Assembly: GCF_010093815.1 (NCBI RefSeq)
Contig: NW_022985557.1
Coordinates: 1,450,058-1,514,057 of the forward strand
Origin: Pseudovirgaria hyperparasitica
Lineage: Eukaryota; Ascomycota; Dothideomycetes; Acrospermales; Acrospermaceae
Direction: 5' to 3'
Length of the DNA stretch: 64,000 bases
The translations under genes were made by a program, and so were the position numbers. The number at the start of each line of letters is the position of its first letter. Position 1 is the first letter of the stretch. Positions 49,901-62,300 of this stretch are shown piece by piece. Under the pieces are notes generated by a model that saw nothing but the letters and a program-made list of their open reading frames with translations, made no database searches and had not been told where the DNA came from.

Positions 49901-50950
49901 GCTTAACGCGCTACTTACTATAACGGATAAGTTTACTAAGCGAATCTATCTCGTTCTAGGCCGGAATAACTAGACCGCCGCGTAATAGGTAACTGCGTTT
50001 AGGAGGAGTATACTACTAGAATAGAGAGTTCTAGCCGTAATTATTTGCGATAGGGACCGAAAATTCCTATCGTCATTTTAGAAAGGAATTTTCGAGGGTA
50101 TTAGTACTAAAATCCTAGCATTAACCGCTTATTATAAATAGAGTAACGGTTAAAGCGAACGTATAAACCAAACGGTAAAGATCGCCCTATGTTTTCTTAT
50201 TTTAATATCGCTAGCCATAGGCTGGACAATCTATATCCTATTAGTCTAGCGGCTTATAAATAATTTACTAAACGCCTTAATATAAAAATCTCTAAATAAG
50301 ATGGTATACGGCTTCTAACTATCTAAAGGCACCCTATTTAAGGAGACTAGTTCGATAGAAGCGAATAATTACGCCTAAAAGCGTAATATAAACCGGAAAG
50401 AGACGTTAGACGCGCTAGTATTCGCCTAGACGCGTATGAAGGAGCGTTTCGATAGGCGCTATACGTCTCTACTAGACCTCGCTTCTAGTAACTAGGTCTA
50501 TATTCGACTATATAAAGGGTATAAGATTCTAGGCGCTTATTATAAGCTTGGCTAATAACGAGTCGGACCGGTACTAATTAAACGCGTGGTAGGCCGTTAG
50601 GCGTACGAACTAGAGCTACCGGAGATATAGAAAATATACCTAGTAATATCTATCGAATAGTTAGAACCATTTCTAAAGGATCTCGACTATTTCGACCGTA
50701 GAGAAGATATACACCCACTTACTATTATAAATGAGTAGATGGCGATAGCTATCTATAATCGGCGCCATGTTCGAATCGGGTGTAATTATAAACTAACCGT
50801 TAAATACTAGGTAACGGTATATAGCGATGGTCTAGAATTCGGTTAGTAGATACGGCGAAGCATGCTTCTATTAGACTTAGTCGAAGAATACGACCTTAGA
50901 TAAGTCTATAGGAATAGTCTACTAGGAGCCTAGCTAGGTCGACGACTACT
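46990..50950 (+). pseudogene. pol: pol of element III: protease, RT, RNase H, integrase
   Basis: The protease site reads YLDIESVVILIN near 47069-47104, with a codon change at the catalytic triad. The RT shows VVKDIRDLNKISIKNSY at 48158-48208, ASFFY*WPVAKEDYYKLTF near 48285-48340, and the box AYINDIPVFS at 48462-48491 (Asn from GAC by a TG to TA change). RNase H runs about 48950-49370. The integrase shows VIIDFIIRLL near 49861, a second core string ICDRDRKFLSSF near 50044, and SNG*SERINQTVKIAL near 50142, giving the D, D and E regions. The frame is open for long stretches except at TAG and TAA. Confidence 0.86.
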
Positions 50951-53756
50951 TAAAGTTATAATATCTATCCGCCCCTAGCCATTATAGATAGGGAGCCGTT
51001 AATATCTATTATAACGAGCGGCGTTATAATATATATATTTACTAAGCATTCTACGAATATATAACTATTAAGTACTTCCTTACGTTATTCGCTTAAAGAT
51101 CGGTACTAGACCTAGATCTATTAACTAAAGACGACTACCATAGTTAAGCCGACCGCATAGCCTACTATTCGTAGTTACTAACCTATAAATATTCTATAAT
51201 ATCGACTAATTACTATATATAACTAGCTTTATCCTTACTAGACCTAGTATATTAATTTAGTAGGCTCGTAATAGTTACACTCAATCTAAACTAACCGATA
51301 TCCTCCTACGCCTACGTCTAAAGGTAGGCGAAAAGCACCACTAGTGGCCTATAGAAAAGATTTAGGCGCGAGCAAACATCGACCTAGCTAACCGACTATC
51401 CTATATAGCTCTACACGACGTGATAGCGAACTAGGTAGATTCTAAGAGTTTTCCTAGCTTGTTAAAAGCTTTCCTACTAATTCTTCTAGAATACATGGTA
51501 ATAGGATACTCTTCGTCGTCGGCCCTACCCGTATAGGTCTCCGGTAATAGACCGGTAGTAGGTAATTTCTCTACGACTAAATAACGGCACCTATTAAAAT
51601 ACGATTTACAGCCGTTTTATATAGATTATCCTATTAATATTACGGAGGACCGTATAACTTAGCCGCCTATGAACGTCTAGTAGTCCGACCAAGTAAAGTT
51701 ACTAATTATTATAGTAATAGAGTAACGGATTATAAGGAAGGGCGAGGTCGGTATCTAATAGCCGGCCGTATTCTTAAAAGAAGGATGGTTTTAGGACGGT
51801 TGTCTCCCGCATGGAGCCCCTAGCGTTTTAAATAATAAGGTCGCGATTATCTTTAATCGATTTATACTCGGTAGAGTAGCGATATTACCACTATATTATT
51901 AGTAGATTCTAGAAAAGACTCGTTCTAAGCCCTAGGTAATTAAAGATAAGCCATTTATAGCGAATAAAACCGACCATTATACTTAGGCGGTACCCTTAGA
52001 TATCGATCTAATATATAGGCACGAAGATGACGACGGCGGCATTTTAGCTAAGCGACTATTAAAGATCGTAAGCGCCGTATATCCGACTATAAAAAGTCTA
52101 GTAGACGATCTAATTTTAGCCCGATCGCAACGAGTAGGTTATGTATATACTACGTTACTTATATTACTAACCACTGCCGATAATTCGGACTTTAGCTCGC
52201 CGTATAGTTAGTTAAGTAGGTAGCGAATAAACTCGGGCAGCTTAGTACTAAACGTTAGTAATCTATCGCTATTCACGCCTAAATCGAGTCGGGTAATTAA
52301 TTTTAAAACTAGCACGTAAAGATTTAACCTAATCACGATTCTATAGAAAGATTAGCGGGATAATAAGGAAGTGACTATATTAGATATCTACGCGTATAAC
52401 CTTAACGTAGTTAAAAGAATCGTCGACTAGTTAACCTAGGCCGACGCCTATCTTACCGATGTCTACTAATAACTATACGATATAACCTCGTCTATTAAGG
52501 TAAATATAGTCGACTAGAGAACCATGGTAGCTATCTAGATATAATTTTTAACGTCCGTTCTAATAGCTACTAGGAATAACCTACGCGTAATACTTCTTAA
52601 GTAAGCTAAAACTCTTTATAAACTTATCGGCAACGAAGGTATTAACTTAGTTAAAAATAGGCATAAGCGACCTATATTCGAGTATACTATTTTAATAACT
52701 AAAGACTCCTTCGAAGTTAAGAGTAACCTAGATATATATATTACGTTATTCTAGGACTTTCGGTAGAAAGTAAGTACCGCTAAAAAGATATAGAGCCTTG
52801 ATAGAGTAGTTATAGGAAGTCTAGTTTTTAAAAAACCGACTATTAAGAGAGACCTCTATATTATCTAACCTAAGCTTATAAAGAAACGAGTCGTTATCTC
52901 ATCCGATAAGGAAGAAATTAATAGTAATTTTACTATAGTATAGCCCCGCCTAGTTATAAAGACGACCTTAGCCGCCTTAAAAACGTTATCTTAGTTATTT
53001 TAATGAAAGCCTAAGTAGCCTAATTCGGTCGACCGCCTAGGTCTCCTACCTAGCCTAAGTAAGTTAGCTCGTCCTCTAGCCGACCGTAGAGAACTAGGAC
53101 ATTACTCGTACTAAATGGGTAAGCTAATTAAGCGACCAGGGCCTCTAGGGGAGGTAGTTAACCTCCTCGAGCCTATAAAGTTAATTTACGAGTACGGTAA
53201 ATACGCTATAAGGTTATTTAATAACGAAATTAGCGAGTATATATAGGAGTACCTAAACCGTACCCACGACGCTAAATATAAGTTTTATACTAAGGAGTTA
53301 AGACTAAAGTAAATGGTTAAATACTACTAGAACGTCTACTACTATTATAGCTTTAGACTCGAAGACGCTACCACAACTACTTATGGTTACGAGTGGTACG
53401 AACCTTACCTTACCAAAATACTACTAAATAGACCGTTATATTATAAGACGTGCTAAAAGGTTATAAAGCTAGTTTTTCTAGATAATAACTCTAATAGCGT
53501 ATAAGGTAAGCCCGTAATAGCTTTACACGAACTAACTAGCGTACTACCTACTAGCGAAGTATAGTAAGTCGACTAGGACGATAATAAAGACGTTAAGGTT
53601 ACTAAGCTACTAGCCAAGCGACGAGGTCGCCCTAAGGGGACTATAAAGCACGTCGCGCCCGCTAAGGAACTCCCTAGCGTCGGTTTAGCCGTAGGTCGAC
53701 CGTGCCGTGGTGTCTATAAAGATATAAACCCGCGCCTAGCCAAGCGTCGCGCGTAA
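50950..53756 (+). pseudogene. Extra coding region of element III with C-terminal AT-hook
   Basis: After the integrase, about 2.8 kb remains coding. 51110-51420 reads KDDYHS*ADRIAYYS. 52010-52190 reads RHEDDDGGILAKRLLKIVSA and onward with a single stop. 53170-53330 reads NNEISEYI*EYLNRTHDAKY. It closes with an AT-hook, LAKRRGRPKGTIKH at 53610-53651, and a second GRP (VGRPCRG) near 53689-53709. Stops are RIP-type. AT-hooks bind the minor groove of AT-rich DNA, which would suit an element targeting such DNA, but that role is an inference. The body of the protein is unrecognised, and whether it is one or two ORFs is unclear. Confidence 0.68.
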
Positions 53757-53799
53757 AGCTACTAAGGGTAGTAGTAGGTTTTCTTAAATTCGGGCACCT

Positions 53800-53949
53800 T
53801 ATTATAGCTATAGTAGTAGTATATACTATGTATAATTAATATAGGTAGTTACGAACCGGTCGTTTATATAAATATAACCGACCGGATACGTATATAGAAA
53901 ATGGTATACTTTATAACCAATACAACTTAACTTGTTAATAATCTTAATA
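53800..53949 (+). repeat. 3' LTR of element III
   Basis: 150 bp, starts TATTATAG where the 5' LTR has TGTTACAG, ends CTTAATA. GATAT follows at 53950-53954. All mismatches with the 5' LTR are transitions. Confidence 0.92.
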
Positions 53950-53954
53950 GATAT

Positions 53955-54815
53955 AGAAGAAATAGTCTATGTATTCCTACGAGTAGTTATAGTAAACTAT
54001 AGTTTATCTAATAGTATTATATCTAATAGAGATAAGCTCTTTATATTAAATTTTTAGAAAAGTCTAGTACGATAGCTTAGAACGAACCACTAACTATTAA
54101 TAGTCTACTACCTATAGATAGATAGATAAATAGAGATTCTAAATAGAATACTAGAATAATACCTCTAATACTATATTAATAAATAATAAGATAATTAGGT
54201 AGAACTACTACTACTAGCTTAATTCGTCTATAATAGTACGATAACTTTAATAACTAAAACCTTACCGTTCTATGCGAACTACGGATTTAACCCTATAGCT
54301 AGCTATAATTATAAACTAGAATAGTCTATACTAAAAGTAAAGATTAAGGCGGAATAGCTATATAAGCTATACTCGGAGCTATAGACTAAACTTTCTTTTA
54401 TAAATAAAAGAATAATAAAATATATAAATTAAAAGAGAATAAAGAGACCATCCCTAAGGGGGGGAGACCTAGTATTCCTTATATAGAAAAATATTAAGAT
54501 ATAATAACTAAATAGTAAACTAGACTTTAAAAAGATTAGACCTTTCTAAATAAAATAAAAAATTTTAGAAGAGAATTATAAACTATCTTTACCTTAGAAT
54601 ATAAGGATATACCTAGTATTTTATATCTTATTACTAGAACTAGCACCACGTAATATAAAAATTAAAACTAATATTAAAGCTATAGATAAGGAATTCGAAG
54701 TTAAAAGGATTCTAGAATCTAGAATTAGTAATAAAATACTAGAATATCTAATTAAGTAGAAGGGCTATAGACACGAATTAAATACTTAGAGACCTAGAGA
54801 ATATTTAATAAACTA
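53955..54815 (+). pseudogene. pol: pol of element II, second part: integrase end and chromodomain
   Basis: Continues the integrase cut at 44402. ISNRDKLFIL near 54020-54060 carries the second core Asp region, and QIDRQIEILNRI (stops aside) near 54110-54150 matches the QTDGQTER-type region with the Glu. 54691-54812 is a chromodomain read FEVKRILESRISNKILEYL followed by IK*KGYRHELNT*RPREYL, which closes pol in chromoviruses. Confidence 0.85.
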
Positions 54816-55545
54816 CTAGTAACTATTATAGAAGTTCTATTAAATAAACCTAGATTCGCCTAGTCCTCTATACTAAGCTAAGAATTATTAAAATCTAAGG
54901 GAGGATTCGGAGCCTTCTTAATAGTAACTCTCTATTATTATTTAAGTTACTCCTCCTTCTTCTTAAGATCTATTACTAATAGATTCTAATAAAGTATATT
55001 ATTTTAACGACGCTCTAATAGCTTCTACTATTTCTCTAGGTACTCTAGATACGTAAAGACGGTCTAAGCGTTCTACTAAGCTTTTCGCTAAGTAGCGGCT
55101 ATATATTCTTTCTCTAACTTAAGACGAGCCTTTCTAGAATAAATCTTCTTATCTAGAAATATTACTTACTAGCCCTAATAAAAGGAAAGAGAACTTATAA
55201 GATAATTTACTTAAAGCCTTAATCCTATACTTACTTACCGAGTAACTCTAATAAATATACTCTAAATACGTATCGGACTTTATAAATGCCACCCTATAAG
55301 TTAAACTATATTTCTTATAGAATAAGTAAGGGAAATATATCTTATTACCCTTATAATTAATTAAAATAGATAAAGTAACTCTCTATTTTACTAGATTAGA
55401 TTTAGAAGACTTAACTAATTTTATAACTCTAGATATAACGGAAGAAAAAGAGGAAGGGCTCCTTACCAAAGAAAGTTAGGATAACCTTCTACTTATAAGT
55501 AACTATAGAAGTACTTCGGGACGAAGTACCTTAGAAGGGGTATTA
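54816..55545 (+). other. Element II 3' untranslated part with polypurine tract
   Basis: About 730 bp without a recognised domain. The tract AGAAGGGGTATTA at 55533-55545 abuts the 3' LTR and is the likely plus-strand primer. A short inverted repeat, GTACTTCGGGACGAAGTAC, lies at 55511-55529. Confidence 0.7.
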
Positions 55546-56074
55546 TTTAATAAATTACTAGCTAGAGCTATAGAAGAATACGTAGACGCTAGTATAAGTA
55601 GTATAAGAAATAGTATAACACGTAGAAGAGGTGCCTATAATATAATAGATAACCTTAGATAATAATCTAAGGCTAAGATAGACACCTATAGGGAGAGCTA
55701 ATTATAGGTACTTAGAATAGGTATTCTAAGTAGTCTATCTAGTAATTAGAAATAGAATATTAGTATTCTAAGTAATGTACTAAATACTTAGAATAAGTAT
55801 TCTAATTAGAGGACCTTAGTAGAACTATATAGACCCTTTAGACCCGACCTCTAGAGATAGTTCTATAGTAATTAATTTAAACTTATACTAATATAATTAC
55901 TACTTTACTCGCCTACTAGCTAGTTACTATTTATACCCTATTAATACTTATTATAAACCTACTTACACCTCTCGGAGCCTTCTAAGTACTTTTACCTTTA
56001 GGAAAGCCGGGATACTCTATAGAACGGACTACTTTAGAGATAAGCCGCACCCTCGTTAAGGAAGGTTTATTATA
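55546..56074 (+). repeat. 3' LTR of element II
   Basis: 529 bp, the partner of 39485-40013, followed by CCTAC at 56075-56079. The terminal TG is read TA in the 5' LTR and TT in the 3' LTR. Confidence 0.93.
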
Positions 56075-56079
56075 CCTAC

Positions 56080-58900
56080 TATAATACCTAGTCTAAACTA
56101 TCCTTATAAAGGATTATATTACTTAACTCGCTTAGTAGAATCGGGTATTCTAGGTAGACGCGACTATATCTATAACCGCCTACGTCCCCTAGTATATCTA
56201 TAGATAAGCTAATAAATTCTAATAGTTTATTTATACTAAGACCTACTATATCGTGTATTTTTATACCCTTAATATTTAATAGTATCGTGCCATTCTATAT
56301 AGCCGTTATTAGTACTAGGGTAACCCGAGTATAATTATAGATAAGGACTATAGGTATATATATATAATACGGCGGTATAGCTACTTTAGAAGATATAGAT
56401 ACTAGTAGTCTAATAGTTAAATAACTAGGTTAGCTAGATATATTAGGCGGGTTTATAGAGATATATAATATTATAACGGCTTGTCTAGCCTAGGGTATTA
56501 TTTTAATATATATAATAGTATTTAGCTAACCGCCGCTAGTTACACGTAAATACTAAGAATATAGTATTAAGTTAATATATAGTATCTACCCGTGAAATAG
56601 TATAACTACTATTAATAAATATATATTTATCTACGACCGTCTAGAGATAATACTCTCGTTTTATATAGTAGTCCTTTACTTCCTTACTACGTAGGTTTAG
56701 TAATAGGCTAGTAAATTCCTCTTAAATTAACTCTTCTATATATACCCGAAGTTTCTACCTATTAGACGCCCTAAATATATAAAGTATGTTAAGACTCGCT
56801 TCTACTCGGCTATTTATTCGCGGCTAGCCGGACATGGCTATAGATAGACGGAATAGAGAATAGGGTATATTACTAGGGTAATAGAGAGATAATATATATA
56901 CTCTATATAATAGACGTAGGTATAACACGTACATTACGGCTATATCGACGCGAGTAGTCCGTATAGTTATCGGTAATAAGTTATTAATTTAATAGAGACG
57001 GGGAAATATATAACTAGTATCTAATCCTATACTAATATAGGGTACGTGAAATAACGATATTAAATATATAATACTCTATATATAACGTTAAGTATAATAG
57101 GTAATAGCTCTACTCTAGTAATACTATCTATATATAATAAAAGAGTAGCGTAGTATATAGATACGATAGAATAGTAGGCCGTCTTTATAACTATATAGAT
57201 CTACTACTAAAGAGGAATACTATAAGATCTAGTATATACTATTATAAATATACTATTATCTATTATATTTAGGTATACTAACTCGGTATATACGAAATAT
57301 AGATAACTACTAACCTATTATAGTTCGCTATCGTTCAAAGCCTAATAAGTAGAACTAAGGAATAAATAGTAGAAATAGTTAGATATAAGAGTTTCTAGTA
57401 ATTAGGGAATAGTCTAGATAGCTTAAGAGAAGAATAGAGGACCTCCATGAAGTATATACTTATATAATATTAATATATAAATATTTAAAAGAAGTACGTA
57501 ATACTAACTATTATCTCTATAATAGATTATTATTAATTAGTACTATTATTAAGAAGAGATAGACGAGTATAATAACGAATAATTATAGTAGTAAACCCTT
57601 ATATTAAACACGAATAATACGACGTATTAGTATAGTATATTTATCTATTATAAGAATGTATATCTAGTTACTATAGTTTCTAACGGTCTATATAAGAACG
57701 TATATATTACTAATATAGTAATATAAGTCTAACTATACTTATAAGGCTAGAGAAAGAATAAAGAAAGAGAAGAAGAAATATTAGAAGGGGAAGATACTTA
57801 AGAAAGACGTTTCCCTAGTAAGAGCGTTATATACCCGGTATATACTTATTTATACTTATTTATATAGACTCGTTATATATCTAGTACTTATTTATTAATA
57901 GACTTATTATGTATCTAATACTTACTTAACTATAGATTTATTATATATCTAGTATCTAATAAGATATAAACACGGATAACGAAAACATTAGAATTAGGTA
58001 TAAGCTAGGTCTAGTAGGCCTAGAGACATAGTTCGGATTTTAGGGTATTAATATATATAATCTATCTATATTAGATTAATACTATCCGTGTCTAGTTCTA
58101 CCCGTAAATAAGAATTCTTTAAGTTCTATATGCCCCTTTTAGAGGCGTAGAGTTTTTATACTAGCTAGTAATTATTAGGTAATAAGGAGGTATATCCCTA
58201 GATACTCCTTAGCTAAAATTATAGATAATTATTAAATATAAGCCTTTTATAGAACCGATTATAATAAACTATAATTATTCCTTAGAGATATCCTAGTATA
58301 GATATAACTATCGAGTACTACTATATATAAACTATTACTTCCGCTATATACTAGTATATACTAGTATACTATAGTAGGCGGCGGTAGATAGTAATAGACT
58401 TATAATACGCACCTATGTTTTAACGCTATGGTTATATTTCGTCTATTTATAGCCTAGAAGTCTAGATTATATACCTCGTTATAGATCCCCTAATTACTAT
58501 ATATATTTAACTAGAATAAACTATCTATAACTAACTAATAGAATATAATATATATAGGGTATAGAATATACTCTAGCTCGTAGATACGGAACCTATCTAT
58601 TATACGAGTCTTATTACTAGACCTTTAACCTACTATATATAATAGTATAAGGCTACTAATGGTATTAATATTACCTCTATCTAAGTTATTAAGTAGTTTA
58701 ACTAATATATCTAGGAATCGCGCTACTATACTACTAGTTATATTAATACTCTCTATATTATATATCTCTAGAAATATATAGACTTTACTAACCCGCTTCC
58801 TATTAAGGTAGTTACTACCCTTATTAAACTTCTATACTATTATATAATTCTCCCTAGCCTTACTACTCTTTTACTAGTTATAGATATATCTTATCTAAAT
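56080..58900. other. Low-complexity relic, no gene recognised
   Basis: About 2.8 kb with no domain that I can name. It lies downstream of the Plavaka-like transposase on the minus strand and may hold its C-terminal part and 3' flank. TATACTAGTATATACTAGTA motifs occur near 58349-58375, similar to those near 39230. Confidence 0.45.
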
Positions 58901-61080
58901 CGGGTTAAAGACCTCTATAGATATATCTCTATCTAGTTATATCGGCACGTATATAGTCTCGTATATATAGATAGAAAGGACCCGTACCTATGAAGGGTCC
59001 TTTTTAATATATTCGATATTTATATCTTTTAATATATTATCTCTAATAAGCTAATTATAATAGTTATATATAAAAGGTATAACCGTATTAAGTAATATAA
59101 AACTACTACTATATATATTATAGAGATTACTAATAGTAGTCTAGTAGAACGTAGATAGTCTATAACTCTATAAGACGTAGAGTATATATTTACTCTAGCG
59201 TGGCTCCTTTAGAATATACTACTAGCCGACTAGCTTATATATATTATTAAGCTACTCTAGGCTAGAGACTACTAATATACTAGTACTAGCTGCTATCTCT
59301 ATACTACTAGAGATTTTAGTATTTATTATACGTATATCTACTACTAGCATCTACTATAGAAATATCTCTCTCTTATTTAAATCTTAATATAATTTCTTTA
59401 CTATAATATAAGATTACTCTAGTAGCTCTACCGATATTAGATATAACGAACTATAGTATTTAATAGTATTAACTAGATATAATAATATATAGAACTTTGG
59501 AAAGTTAAAATAATTATCCTCCGATTTATCTCTATCATATAGTATAAACTAGTATTTTAGATTATCTAAGCGTAATATAGTCTCTTCTAAGTATACTAGT
59601 ATCTATATATTATACGTATAGTACGCCGCTAATATATATATATTAATAACCGCCCGTACTACGCTTAGAAAGTATTAATTATAATATAGAAGCGGTTTAA
59701 ACGTGACTATAAATACTACTAGTATACGCTTAAATATTGCCCCCGTCTATTATATTACTAAAGTTATATATATAAGTAGGTTATAATAACTAAATACTCT
59801 AATAGACGCAAATCGCTTATTAATTACCTTCTTTACTCGTTCTATAGAGGGTATACTAGTAAATATACCCTTTAACCTATATTCTATACGCTCTTAATTA
59901 ATAATATATAAGACTATCTAATTAAACGTGTATTCTAATATACCCTTATATAATTAATATAGAATGTCTAGAGCGACCACGCGGTATATATTAACTCTAG
60001 TAAGTAACTAGGCAAAATTATCTAATAGCTCTATCCACCTACTAGAATACTAACTCTTAACTAATTAGTAAATATAATAGTTCTATACTACTAGCGCAAA
60101 AGACGTCAACGAAAATAATAAGATACTAGGTATACTCGTTCTATTATCTATCTTACTACTAGTATACTTACTACTATAGCTATTAGTTATTAACTCGCGA
60201 TATATATAGTAAATCTATTTCTATAATAATAAGTATATATAGAACTTCTATATACTAGTAATAGCTTCTTATAGATACTATCGTCTATTACTAGAGACTA
60301 TATATATTAGATATATATACTAATAGGATATACCTATAATAAGTACCTACTCTAGAAAATCTATAATATATAAAGCTAAATATAGATAGTACTTACGTAA
60401 GCCGCTATTAGTATATAATACTAATACTCTAGTACTATATATAGCCTATAATACTATATAATAATTAGTATAGTTAACGACTCTATCATGGGCGGATATA
60501 TAGGCTAGAACTTTACTTATAATCTAATAGAATATAAAGTAATTCGCTACCGTTTCTAGCTTAACTACTAGTAATAGAGTAAGTAGTAGAAATAATAGTA
60601 GACTCCTAGATAAGCGGATGTTTAGTAGTAGATTATAAATAGATAGATAGACTAGCTATACTACTCTATTACTACTATGGTTAGTAAGGTTTATCTTATC
60701 TAAAGATAAAATAATAGAGACGATAACGGTACTATCCGGAATAGTAGCGTATATATTCTACTAACTATCTACTATATAGACTTTACTATATACCTAGTCG
60801 CCTAAACTAGTAAATTATTATACTAGCTTAAATATAAGCTTACTAGTAAATAGTTAGTATCTAAGGAGGAATTCTACTAACGTAAGCGGATCTCTATACT
60901 AGTATTGAACTATAGTAGTACTAAATATATTATAGCTATACTACTAACTTTTATACGGTATCCCTTTAGAGTAGTATAATAACTACTTATATATAATATT
61001 AGATTTTAGTATAAAAAGGTTAGAGGGTATAGCGGAAGTCTATTTAAGGATAGTAGTTAATTTATTATATACTATATTTA
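58900..61080 (-). pseudogene. Plavaka-like (CACTA superfamily) transposase
   Basis: The minus strand carries a long frame with RIP stops whose order matches Plavaka transposases of fungi. It includes DPLTLVEFLLRY near 60856-60892, VYSKVYIVD near 60770-60795, a core block STVIVSIILSLDKINLTNHS at 60669-60728, VYLSIYNLLLNIR at 60617-60655, LLLVVKLET at 60549-60575, then LYTNSGLRKYYLYLALYI and DFLE*VLIIGIS at 60325-60420. Known forms read like DKT(N/Q)LT, VYL(T/S)IGN, LPVVKLE and DYPEQ. The family cuts and pastes large DNA elements. Both ends of the coding region are uncertain and I found no terminal inverted repeats. Confidence 0.72.
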
Positions 61081-62300
61081 AAATACTAAACTAATTTATT
61101 TATATTATAAGGCGCTCTATAAACTTACTATTAAATTAACCGAAACGGGTCTACTAAATTAGTTACTACTATAAACCTAGACTATATATACTTACGTCGG
61201 ATAGATTATTATATCTACTCTAGTCTACTATAATATATATACTACTCTCTTCTTCGAATATTTTTATTAAATATATAGTACTAGACGCTCTCGTTACTAT
61301 AGATATAGTATTTCTACTATATATATTAGACTAATATACTAAATTAGTACTATAGCTACTAGTAACGCTATCTATAGATTATAGGTCTAAAATAGAATTA
61401 GAGAATATAGTAGTATCTTTATATAGGGCTATATTAGTAGTAGATATATCTAATTCCATAGACTTAGACTTCTAATTAATACTTAATAGCTAAATACTAA
61501 TAGAGTAAACTAAAGAGTTCTATTAACTAATATAACTACGAGTACTAAAGCCGTGCTATAACCTAGTTAATAGTAGTAGCTATAGACCTAATAGTTATAA
61601 TAATAATAGTAATATAGTAAGCCGTGCTCGTCTATATAGTTCCGAGTTATAGTACCTACGAATTATATAGTATATACTACTAATCTTTCTACTATAGTAT
61701 TAGTAGAAGACTACGGCCTATAGTATCTTAAGGTATAGTTACTATAAAGGAAAAATACTATAGTATAATTATTAGTAGATAGTAATAATACGGTATATAG
61801 CGGATATTCTAGGCGTATACTAGAAGAAGTTAGGTGTAAGCCCGTTAAAAGCCCGATATATACCTACTAACCCCTAACTTCTACCCGGCTCTTAGCCCCT
61901 TAATTTCTATATATACTTACTTAAAATTATTAATAATAATACGTAAGTATTACGCGTCTATAAAAATACTATATTAGTCTATATCTAAACCTTTATTATA
62001 TCTACTAGCTAGTTATTATCCCGCTATCTAATATTATTACCTAGTAGATTACGAATCTATAGCTAATAAAAATATCTACTAATCTCTTATATATCTTCTC
62101 TATAGAACCTCTAACACGAAAGATAGTTAAGGAACTATCTAGCTACTATAGTAGTAATACTAATAGAAGATAATCTAGTAACTATAGTAAACTAAATAGA
62201 ATAGGTAAATAAAGATATAATATAACGTAGATACGTATTAGTATTAATAATAGAGACTTATATAATAGCTATCGATATAAAAAACGTATATATATATATA
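61080..62300. other. Segment upstream of the transposase, no gene assigned
   Basis: It may include the N-terminal part of the Plavaka-like transposase on the minus strand. I recognised no zinc finger or other domain, and frames are weak on both strands. Confidence 0.4.

Larger units (their letters stand above)
44403..53949 (+). mobile_element. Gypsy-type LTR retrotransposon III (9.5 kb), nested in element II
   Basis: 9547 bp with 150-bp LTRs and a 5-bp duplication GATAT at 44398-44402 and 53950-53954. The RT box VKDIRDLNK and the RT-RNase H-integrase order place it in Ty3/gypsy, in the fungal group whose RT carries VDIRGLN. It keeps CpG and some CA/TG, so it is the least decayed LTR element here. 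A longer than usual segment between integrase and the 3' LTR encodes extra protein. A decayed relative lies at 7497-8587 and 1-46. Confidence 0.93.
39485..56074 (+). mobile_element. Complete Ty3/gypsy chromovirus (element II), split by element III
   Basis: Two 529-bp LTRs and a 5-bp target duplication CCTAC at 39480-39484 and 56075-56079 fix the ends. Without the nested element III (44403-53949 plus its 5-bp duplication) it is about 7.0 kb. Gag with zinc knuckle, protease, RT, RNase H, integrase and chromodomain follow in the order usual for chromoviruses. RIP has removed CA, TG and most CpG. It inserted into the minus-strand transposon relic region. Confidence 0.94.
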
